From Bacteroidota bacterium (GTDB lineage: Bacteria; Bacteroidota; Bacteroidia; Bacteroidales; VadinHA17), in assembly GCA_030613125.1 (NCBI GenBank), contig JAUWMO010000079.1, positions 1 through 11,566 on the forward strand: 11,566 nucleotides of DNA. Direction: 5' to 3'. The notes below the pieces were generated by a model. The model searched no databases and was not told the DNA's origin. It saw only the letters and a program-made list of their open reading frames with translations. Shown here one piece after another: positions 1-5,852 of the stretch (its first letter is position 1; the number at the start of each line of letters is the position of its first letter). The position numbers were made by a program, and so were the translations under genes.

Positions 1-240
1 AAACCACTGAAAGAAAAAATTGACAAAATCAATACTCTTAACAAGGATGAGTTGAAAGAGATGTACAAGTACATATTAAATCATCAGAAACTTACTGATA
101 AAGGCGGAGGAGGTTTGGGCCTGGTTGATATATCAAGAAAAACAGGAAATAAACTAAACTATAAATTTCAGCAGTTTAATAATAATTTTTATTTTTTCAT
201 CTTAGATGTTTTTGTATCAGAATCAAGCAAATCCAGTTAA
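1..240 (+). CDS. siaB: SiaB-family protein kinase, C-terminal part (5' end outside window)
   Basis: The frame is open from base 1, so only the last 79 residues are seen; the family is usually about 180-190 residues. A glycine-rich segment GGGGLGLVDISRK (residues 35-47 of the visible part, from nt 103) resembles the ATP-lid glycine box of GHKL/SpoIIAB-like kinases and is the hallmark of SiaB-family proteins. A preceding helix with many Lys and Glu residues and a following beta-hairpin (KLNYKF, then a Phe-rich strand) fit the end of that fold. In Pseudomonas, SiaB phosphorylates SiaC on a threonine to switch off its partner. Here a SiaC-family gene starts 12 nt after the stop, which strongly supports the call. 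The ATG at 61 is internal, not a start. The N-terminal ATP-binding residues cannot be checked. Confidence 0.8.
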   Translation, partial: KPLKEKIDKINTLNKDELKEMYKYILNHQKLTDKGGGGLGLVDISRKTGNKLNYKFQQFNNNFYFFILDVFVSESSKSS

Positions 241-252
241 AATATAATACAT

Positions 253-633
253 ATGGAACCTTTTTCAATTGATGGAACAGCTAAAACACCAACCGTAAAG
301 TTTAATGCAGAAGATGGTATGATTGAGATAAAGGGAAGGTCAATCCCGGAGAATTCTGTTGAGTTTTATAAGCCGTTGGTTGATTGGTTGGAAGAATATA
401 AGACAAATGCTTTTCCCAAAACTCAGGTAAATATCCAACTGGAGTACTTTAATACCAGTTCATCTAAATGTATACTTGATGTTTTCAAAAAGCTGGAAAC
501 CATCCATAAGGGAAAAAATGAAGTTGAAATTAACTGGTATTATGAAGAAGATGATGAGGATATGCTAGAAGCAGGTGAGGATTATGAATCAATCATAAGA
601 GTGCCATTTAAAATGATAGAAATATCAGAATAA
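253..633 (+). CDS. siaC: SiaC-family regulatory phosphoprotein (DUF1987)
   Basis: This complete 126-residue acidic cytoplasmic protein has the usual length of the family. The signature FNTSSSK falls at residues 66-72. Thr68 lines up, even in number, with the threonine that SiaB phosphorylates and the PP2C phosphatase SiaA dephosphorylates in Pseudomonas aeruginosa. There, unphosphorylated SiaC binds and activates the diguanylate cyclase SiaD. Other family-like features are the N-terminal strand pair (TPTVKFNAEDGMIEIKGRS), the PLVDWLEEY helix, and an acidic patch EEDDEDMLEAGEDYE near residues 97-111. The ATG at 253 is 12 nt after the siaB-like stop, so the two are co-transcribed and probably a cognate kinase-substrate pair. 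No diguanylate cyclase lies downstream, so the target in this organism is unknown. Transcription probably ends at the hairpin at 658-688. Confidence 0.9.
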   Translation: MEPFSIDGTAKTPTVKFNAEDGMIEIKGRSIPENSVEFYKPLVDWLEEYKTNAFPKTQVNIQLEYFNTSSSKCILDVFKKLETIHKGKNEVEINWYYEEDDEDMLEAGEDYESIIRVPFKMIEISE

Positions 634-657
634 ACTGTTAAAATATACTTCTAAAAT

Positions 658-688
658 AAAAAAGCTGCTAATCCTGGCAGCTTTTTTT
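658..688. terminator. Bidirectional rho-independent terminator
   Basis: A stem GCTGC (664-668) / GCAGC (677-681) with an 8-nt loop is flanked by A6 on the left (658-663) and T7 on the right (682-688). The A and T tracts can extend the stem. It sits between the converging siaC-like gene (stop at 633) and the ABC transporter gene (stop at 700), and has a U-tract on either strand, so it can serve both. Confidence 0.85.
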
Positions 689-699
689 GTGTTTAAGAT

Positions 700-3600
700 T
701 TATTCAGGTATTTTATTCAGAGCTTCATCACTAATTCTCCCCATCCAGTTAAGGAAATTACTTAAAAGCCTGAAATATAAAATAAAATAGAGGATTATGG
801 TCATAACCCAGATAACCATAATATTTATCCAAAATGTAGGAACAAAGTTCCCAAATAGCACTTTTCTGGGTGCATAAAAATGCGCTTTGATAAATTTTGT
901 TTCAGGATCAACAAAAATTGGATCAAGTTTTTGTATTAATCTTCCTTTGTATTCAATAATAGGTTTCTTTTTTTCGTTGCTATTCTTAACAAAATCACTT
1001 AATTGTTCATTTTGGTAAAGCCTTATGCTTTTGAGATATGCCTCTTTATCTTTTTTCTGTAACTCAGTGATGATCTTGTCTTTATTTGCATCTGCAATAT
1101 TATATTCTTTATTATAATATTTTTTTAAACGCTTAAGGTATAAGGTGGTTTCTTCAATAACTTCTTCATTAACTTTTTCTGGATATAACTGGTCGAGATA
1201 CTGAAAGGGTATTTGAGGTGTTAATCCAATTTCCTTGGCTATTTCATTTCTCAATACCAGCAGGTTATGTGCATTTTCCTCTTTTTTTTCAGGATTGGAA
1301 AAATTTCTTGATAAACTACCAGTCTTATTAGTTAAGTTATTATACCAATAATGTGTTTTGAAATTAGATTTACTTTTTATTTTATCATACTTATAAAATT
1401 GCTTCTCATATTTATTATTCATAAATTGATATACAGCTAATCCTTCATATGCCCAACGTGTGATGATTATTTCTCCAAACCATGGGACTCTGCTTGGAGA
1501 AGAAATTAAGGGATTGAGTTTTTCAAATTTTACAATTATGCCACTGAGAATAATTTGTGGAATTACCAGAAAGGGGATCAGTATATATATAGTTACGACA
1601 GTCTTGAAGCTGTCAGAAATGACCAGACCCATAGTGTTCGCCATGGCCCATGCACTGAACAATACCAACCAATATTGCCAGTACATCCCTCTGATTTCCA
1701 TAATTGAATTTCCTATTATTACGAAAGTAAATGCCTGGATTGATGAAATCACAAACTGAACAGATATTTTAGATAACAAATAGCTGTTCCAGCTCAAATT
1801 AAGAAATGATTCCCTTTTCAGGATTTTACGGTCTTTAATGATCTCCTCAGCACTTACTGTCAACCCCATGAAAATAGCAACAATAACTGCCATAAAAATA
1901 TAAACAGGCAGGTTTTCATTTTCCAACAAAGTGTATCCATACTTGTTTGTGGCTCCAACATTAAAAAACTTAATCAGAAAAGCCAAAAAAAATGCAAGTA
2001 CAGGTGCTTCCAGAAAGTTGATAATAAGATACTGTGTATTTGCAAGCTTTGAAAGCACATCTCTTTTCAGGAAGATCAACCATTGATTAAAAAGGTTTGG
2101 GGTCTTAAAATTGATTTCAGGAATCTTTAAAACCTCGGCTATTCTTTTAAATCTTTTTTCAGTATACTCATTGAAATACGCAGCCCATTCAACCGGGGAT
2201 ATTTTTCTTGTGCCTGTATTCTTTCCATATTCATCCAATACCTGTGATTCGACTATGTTAAATAGCTGTTCCGGATTTACATTACCACAGATATGACATT
2301 CACTTTCATTAAAATTGGCGTGGTGAATTCTGGATTTGAAATAAATAATTGAATCAATTGGATCTCCATAGTAAATTGAATACCCTCCATTATCAAGAAT
2401 AATCAAGCTGTCAAACATTTTGAAAATATCGGAGGAAGGCTGATGGATTACTGTAAAAACCAGTTTCCCTTTCAGGACTAGTTCCTTAAGAAGGTCCATT
2501 ATGTTCTCAGAATCTCGTGAGGATAAACCTGATGTTGGTTCATCCAGAAAAAGGACCGCAGGTTCTCTGATTAGTTCAAGGGCAATATTAAGCCTTTTCC
2601 TTTGACCACCACTTATTTTTTTGTTCAGAGGACTGCCAACTTGAATGTCTTTTATCTCATACAGTCCCAGGTTATTTAATACCTGGTTTACAGTATTGGT
2701 AATTTCCTTTTTAGTATAATTATCAAAGCACAGCTTCGCATTATAATACAGGTTTTGAAATACTGTCAACTCCTCAATTAACAGATCATCTTGTGATACA
2801 TATCCGATAATCCCTTCAATTTTTTCTTTATCACTGTAAACATTAGCTTTATTTATCAATACTTCACCCCTGGATGGTTTACTAGACCCGTTAAGCACAT
2901 TTAACAAGGTGGATTTACCAGCCCCGCTGGCCCCCATAATTCCGACCAACCTGCCTGATTCTTCTTCAAAACTTATACTCCGTAACCCAAATGTTCCACC
3001 TTTAAATTTATATTCAAGGTTAATGGCCTGATAATTAATCTTGTCCTTAATCTTATCAGCCCTGAATTTTCCAACAAGATCAGAATAATAAATTGGTTTT
3101 GATTTCCTGTCCCTGATAGAGGCACCAGTATTAAATACATAAACTTTCTCTTTCTGGAGAAGCTGGCTATTCATATATAATTCCTGTTCTCCGATATATC
3201 TGATGAGATATAGATTAGCAGATGAGATCTGCAGGACCCATATCTGGCTTTCCAGACCTGGAGCGAGTACATGCTTGACTTTTTTCCCTGGTGCGATTTT
3301 GTTGTTGTCAATAACCAAAAGGTTGGGGCTTTGAACCAGGTTGTCAAATGGATTCAGAACAAAATTCTTAAGCTCCGTGAATTCTTCATTAGTTATGTTG
3401 AAAGTTTCAGATACGGTTTTAATGAATTCCAATTCCTGTTGGGTTATTTTCTCTCCTTCTGAACTTGTAAATTCAAGTAACTGAAATAATACTATTATTT
3501 TTTGGTTCTGTGTGAGTTCTTCATTGATTTCAGTACCGATCTTTAATACTCTGACTGAGCTGGATGAGATCCTTCTTTTCTGTTTTCCTTTTTCCTTTTG

Positions 3601-3780
3601 CTTTTCCTGATGTATGTGATAATAACCGTCAAACACTCTAAGATACACCGCAACTAATTCTTTATTTAATTGCCTTTTAAGGAAGGACTCAACCACAGTC
3701 CTTCTGTCACTCTTATTGCTTTCAGGACGGGCAATAATGGCAAATAACTGCATCAGTGCTTTGAGTATTTTCTCACTCAT
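700..3780 (-). CDS. ABCG-type ABC transporter (ATPase plus permease) with TerB-like and FHA-like N-terminal region
   Basis: This 1026-residue inner-membrane protein fuses an ATPase to a permease. Residues 1-145 are helical and resemble TerB-like domains. Residues about 150-245 look like a beta-rich, possibly degenerate FHA domain. The nucleotide-binding domain (about 255-480) is intact: Walker A GASGAGKS 283-290, Q-loop Gln330, signature ISGGQ 389-393, Walker B VLFLDE 409-414, H-loop His446. The NBD-then-membrane order and the ABC2-type permease identify the ABCG/White-like subfamily. Six hydrophobic segments lie near 582-606, 624-643, 671-690, 701-720, 729-750 and 981-1003. A Lys/Glu-rich loop of about 230 residues separates the last two, much longer than the usual ABCG loop. 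As a half-transporter it should dimerise. The substrate cannot be read from sequence. It starts at the ATG ending at 3780 and is transcribed alone, towards the terminator at 658-688. No Shine-Dalgarno sequence is seen. Confidence 0.9.
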   Translation of the reverse strand: MSEKILKALMQLFAIIARPESNKSDRRTVVESFLKRQLNKELVAVYLRVFDGYYHIHQEKQKEKGKQKRRISSSSVRVLKIGTEINEELTQNQKIIVLFQLLEFTSSEGEKITQQELEFIKTVSETFNITNEEFTELKNFVLNPFDNLVQSPNLLVIDNNKIAPGKKVKHVLAPGLESQIWVLQISSANLYLIRYIGEQELYMNSQLLQKEKVYVFNTGASIRDRKSKPIYYSDLVGKFRADKIKDKINYQAINLEYKFKGGTFGLRSISFEEESGRLVGIMGASGAGKSTLLNVLNGSSKPSRGEVLINKANVYSDKEKIEGIIGYVSQDDLLIEELTVFQNLYYNAKLCFDNYTKKEITNTVNQVLNNLGLYEIKDIQVGSPLNKKISGGQRKRLNIALELIREPAVLFLDEPTSGLSSRDSENIMDLLKELVLKGKLVFTVIHQPSSDIFKMFDSLIILDNGGYSIYYGDPIDSIIYFKSRIHHANFNESECHICGNVNPEQLFNIVESQVLDEYGKNTGTRKISPVEWAAYFNEYTEKRFKRIAEVLKIPEINFKTPNLFNQWLIFLKRDVLSKLANTQYLIINFLEAPVLAFFLAFLIKFFNVGATNKYGYTLLENENLPVYIFMAVIVAIFMGLTVSAEEIIKDRKILKRESFLNLSWNSYLLSKISVQFVISSIQAFTFVIIGNSIMEIRGMYWQYWLVLFSAWAMANTMGLVISDSFKTVVTIYILIPFLVIPQIILSGIIVKFEKLNPLISSPSRVPWFGEIIITRWAYEGLAVYQFMNNKYEKQFYKYDKIKSKSNFKTHYWYNNLTNKTGSLSRNFSNPEKKEENAHNLLVLRNEIAKEIGLTPQIPFQYLDQLYPEKVNEEVIEETTLYLKRLKKYYNKEYNIADANKDKIITELQKKDKEAYLKSIRLYQNEQLSDFVKNSNEKKKPIIEYKGRLIQKLDPIFVDPETKFIKAHFYAPRKVLFGNFVPTFWINIMVIWVMTIILYFILYFRLLSNFLNWMGRISDEALNKIPE

Positions 3781-4205
3781 ACTGTAATCTTAATTAAGTA
3801 TTTCCTTTTTTTAAGTTTTTGTCAAATTTTTTTTAATTCTCTGAAAGCCTGTAAAATATGATGATTCAATTGTGTTGAAATTACAGTTTTTGAAGATACG
3901 AATATTTAGTGTAAAAAACTATAAACTAAAATTAATTACAAATGAGATGGTTTTAGTATTATTATGAATTAATTGAATCAGAAAGTAACATATAGGAAAA
4001 AAACCATATTATCTCACCTGGTGAGTTCTGATAACATTCGTGAGACATCAAATCTATATCTAAGCTATCGTTCGTTCGGGATTTTTTTGCTTTCGTAAAT
4101 ATGGCTTTCTACTCATGTTATTGTCATACTTATATCTAAAGAGTAATCATTGGCACCGAAGCAGAATTTAATAATACAATAGAATTAGTATTTTTCCTAT
4201 AATAA
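3781..4205. other. 425-bp intergenic region with small inverted repeats, no gene seen
   Basis: I found no convincing coding sequence, tRNA or known RNA here. It separates two minus-strand genes, so it should hold the end of the protease transcript and the promoter of the transporter. It contains a perfect 6-bp inverted repeat CTCACC-T-GGTGAG (4013-4025), a longer-range inverted repeat ATAACAT (4031-4037) / ATGTTAT (4115-4121), a CGTTCGTTCG tandem (4069-4078), and two copies of TATATCTAA (near 4055 and 4131). No classical terminator follows the protease gene. Confidence 0.5.
3793..3825 (-). promoter_or_regulatory. Candidate promoter of the ABC transporter gene
   Basis: On the minus strand, TTTGACA (TTGACA at 3825-3820) is followed 19 nt later by TACTTAAT (3800-3793), just before the ATG at 3780. 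The upstream part contains both a sigma70-like -35 and the Bacteroidota TTTG motif, but the -7 part matches TAnnTTTG only in part. The leader would be very short and the region is AT-rich, so chance matches are likely. Confidence 0.25.
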
Positions 4206-5477
4206 TTAAATAAACTGCTCGGTGTAAAAATATGTCACAAAATTAAGGCCGTTCCTTATTACAACCATTTTAAGCTTTTTGCCAGGTTTCCCTTCAAAAT
4301 AATGGTAAACATCGTTGATTGAAAGGTTCTTGGAGCTTTTATTGTTTATTGAATACAGAACATCCCCGGGTTTCAGCCCGGCCTTATCACCCGGAGAGCC
4401 TTTTCTAATGGTTGAAATAGTGTAGTAAGGAAACCCGGGGATTGGTGAAATTATTTCAATACCAGTATGGTTGATCTTAAATGGTTGTTTGAAAAACTTG
4501 TTTGGTGTCAGGGTGATCTGGCTGTGAGGATAGTCTATTACAACATGAAATCTTCTTAATATTTCTGAGCCCAGACTTCCGTTTCTGCCATCAAGCCCAA
4601 AAGCTGTACTCGCTGAAACAGAGTCAGGGAAAGCAACTATAGGATTACTAAAATGATAATCACCAAGCATCAATTCTTTTATACGACCGATTGATCCACT
4701 TATTTCCCCATTTAAGCCTGTCCCTAAATAAGAATCACGTACTATTTTAGGTAATTTAAGTCTTGGATCAGATTCTGTATCAAGCCAAAGTGAATGACTT
4801 GCTCCGGTATCGAGTAACAATTTTACAGGAACAGATTCTCCGTCCTCCTGTTTTACCTCTGCATATATATAAGGTTTTGTGTTGTCAAGAATTAAAGGAA
4901 GTGTAACTGATTTCCTGCGATGACGCATTTTATAAGTTTCTGGCCGGTGTAGTGTGATTCTTTTTTTTTCATAATTCACCTCCACAACAAACTCGCTAAA
5001 TAAGTTATAACCAATAAGACCATGAACGCGTGTACCAAGTAATGCTGATAAATTAAAAACGTTCTGAAGTATAATATATATATGCTGGTATTTTCCATAC
5101 ACTCCTGATATCCTGAAAATATTTCCGTAAGAATGTAAAGCATTGATTGGATCTCCTTTCCCAAGACCTGATAATTTGACCTGTCTGGTATAGTTTAATG
5201 AAAGGCTATCACCCATGGAGAGTTCAGTTAAAATTGAAATCTTTAAACCGGTATCTAAAATGAAAAACAAACTGTCTGAATCATTAATCATTATAGGGAT
5301 AATGATTAGATTGTTAATAAATTTGAAAGGAAATGTAACTTTCTTTAGATGAGGATCGACCATGCTGAGGCCTGTTATCTCATTTTGAGCCTTAAGTAAG
5401 TTCAAAGAACATATGGAAAGCACACAAACTAGTACTAACCGCACCCAAAATTTATTATTTAAATTTTTGTCCACCAT
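4206..5477 (-). CDS. Exported retropepsin-like aspartic protease with two DTG half-sites and a C-terminal PDZ domain
   Basis: The chosen start is the ATG at 5477 (423 residues). A TTG four codons upstream (5489) is also open but less likely. Numbering here counts from the TTG (427 residues). Residues 12-35 form a signal peptide ending near LLKAQ, with no lipobox cysteine, so the protein is probably periplasmic. Two retropepsin-like lobes follow. Lobe 1 has LDTGLK (Asp79) and the closing motif GLIGYNLFSEF (157-167). Lobe 2 has LLDTGAS (Asp227) and GSLGSEILRRF (304-314). Each lobe ends in a similar beta strand (VNYEKKRITL and IDYPHSQITL), indicating duplication, so one chain could supply both catalytic aspartates as in pepsin. 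Residues about 340-420 are a PDZ domain with GSPGDKAGLKPGDVLYSINN. The family is common in Bacteroidota; the substrate is unknown. The gene is divergent from clpB and not in an operon. Confidence 0.85.
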   Translation of the reverse strand: MVDKNLNNKFWVRLVLVCVLSICSLNLLKAQNEITGLSMVDPHLKKVTFPFKFINNLIIIPIMINDSDSLFFILDTGLKISILTELSMGDSLSLNYTRQVKLSGLGKGDPINALHSYGNIFRISGVYGKYQHIYIILQNVFNLSALLGTRVHGLIGYNLFSEFVVEVNYEKKRITLHRPETYKMRHRRKSVTLPLILDNTKPYIYAEVKQEDGESVPVKLLLDTGASHSLWLDTESDPRLKLPKIVRDSYLGTGLNGEISGSIGRIKELMLGDYHFSNPIVAFPDSVSASTAFGLDGRNGSLGSEILRRFHVVIDYPHSQITLTPNKFFKQPFKINHTGIEIISPIPGFPYYTISTIRKGSPGDKAGLKPGDVLYSINNKSSKNLSINDVYHYFEGKPGKKLKMVVIRNGLNFVTYFYTEQFI

Positions 5478-5690
5478 TGCATTTAACAAAATAATATTTT
5501 TTTCTCAATAAATGAAATTAATACCAATCTATCGATCTGGCCATTGTAAACTGAAATAAATTCTAGGGGAGTGTCAGGGGGCTGTTCAAAATTAGTACTT
5601 TTTTCATTCGCAAAAAATATAACTGATTAAAATTAAATGTGGCGATATTCTGCCAGAGTATTTTTTTTTTAATATAAAATACATTTTTTT

Positions 5691-5746
5691 ATTCTGAATA
5701 GTTATCATATGTCTGTCAATTAGGCAGTTATATATGAATTTAGAAT
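5691..5746. repeat. Long imperfect inverted repeat upstream of clpB
   Basis: The outer arms ATTCTGAAT (5691-5699) and ATTTAGAAT (5738-5746) pair over 9 positions with one G-T. The inner arms TCATAT (5705-5710) and ATATGA (5732-5737) pair perfectly, and CTG/CAG (5713-5715, 5725-5727) closes a 9-nt loop. It lies 25-80 bp upstream of the candidate clpB -33 box, so it could be a protein-binding site or a cruciform. Confidence 0.5.
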
Positions 5747-5765
5747 GACAAAATTGCAGTCATTC
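5743..5765. repeat. Perfect 7-bp inverted repeat, possible operator before clpB
   Basis: GAATGAC (5743-5749) and GTCATTC (5759-5765) are separated by 9 nt. With one bulged A the stem extends by TTA/TAA to span 5740-5769. It ends directly before the TTTG-rich promoter region of clpB and shares bases with the preceding inverted repeat, so the two structures cannot form at once. The size and spacing suit a dimeric regulator site, but I do not recognise the motif. Confidence 0.45.
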
Positions 5766-5783
5766 ATAATTTTGTTGTTTTGG

Positions 5784-5814
5784 TTTGTTTTTTGAAATCT
5801 TAATTATACTTTAT
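5784..5814 (+). promoter_or_regulatory. Candidate Bacteroidota-type clpB promoter
   Basis: TTTG (5784-5787), a 19-nt spacer, then TACTTTAT (5807-5814) fit the Bacteroidota housekeeping pattern TTTG-N19-TAnnTTTG except in the last two bases. An overlapping TATAAT lies at 5812-5817. The transcript would start near 5821 and give a leader of about 30 nt. The region is rich in TTTG copies, so the exact pair is uncertain. Confidence 0.4.
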
Positions 5815-5836
5815 AATATAATATTAACATTAGAAA

Positions 5837-5843
5837 AGGAAGG
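5837..5843 (+). promoter_or_regulatory. Shine-Dalgarno-like site of clpB
   Basis: AGGAAGG sits 9 nt before the clpB ATG. It is the clearest purine-rich ribosome-binding site in the window, whose other genes show none, and it supports the start at 5853. Confidence 0.6.
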
Positions 5844-5852
5844 TAACTAATA

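Larger units (their letters stand above)
5478..5852. other. Divergent regulatory region between the protease gene and clpB
   Basis: This 375-bp AT-rich stretch has no gene that I can support. It must hold the promoters of the protease gene (leftward) and clpB (rightward). It contains a short G-rich patch (5564-5582), a weak hairpin TGGC/GCCA (5640-5655) followed by T10 (5661-5670), and two overlapping hairpins (5691-5746 and 5740-5769) just before the clpB promoter candidate. No CIRCE element (TTAGCACTC-N9-GAGTGCTAA) is present, so HrcA control of clpB is not supported. Confidence 0.55.

Noticed and set aside
1460..1759. 99-residue plus-strand open frame inside the transporter gene
   Set aside because: It lies wholly antisense to the membrane domain of an intact conserved protein and resembles no known family.
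4976..5164. 62-residue minus-strand open frame overlapping the protease gene in another frame
   Set aside because: It is inside a conserved protein on the same strand in a different frame, with no recognisable domain.
5478..5489. TTG start at 5489 for the aspartic protease
   Set aside because: An ATG four codons downstream (5477) keeps the whole signal peptide, and neither site has a Shine-Dalgarno sequence. The ATG is preferred.
5564..5582. G-rich patch as a G-quadruplex
   Set aside because: It has only two runs of four or more G, which is not enough for an ordinary intramolecular quadruplex.
5640..5670. Hairpin TGGC/GCCA followed by T10 as a terminator
   Set aside because: The stem is only 4 bp, the T-tract is 5 nt away, and no rightward gene ends before it.
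5490..5852. CIRCE/HrcA operator for clpB
   Set aside because: No TTAGCACTC-N9-GAGTGCTAA pattern is present, even allowing a few mismatches.
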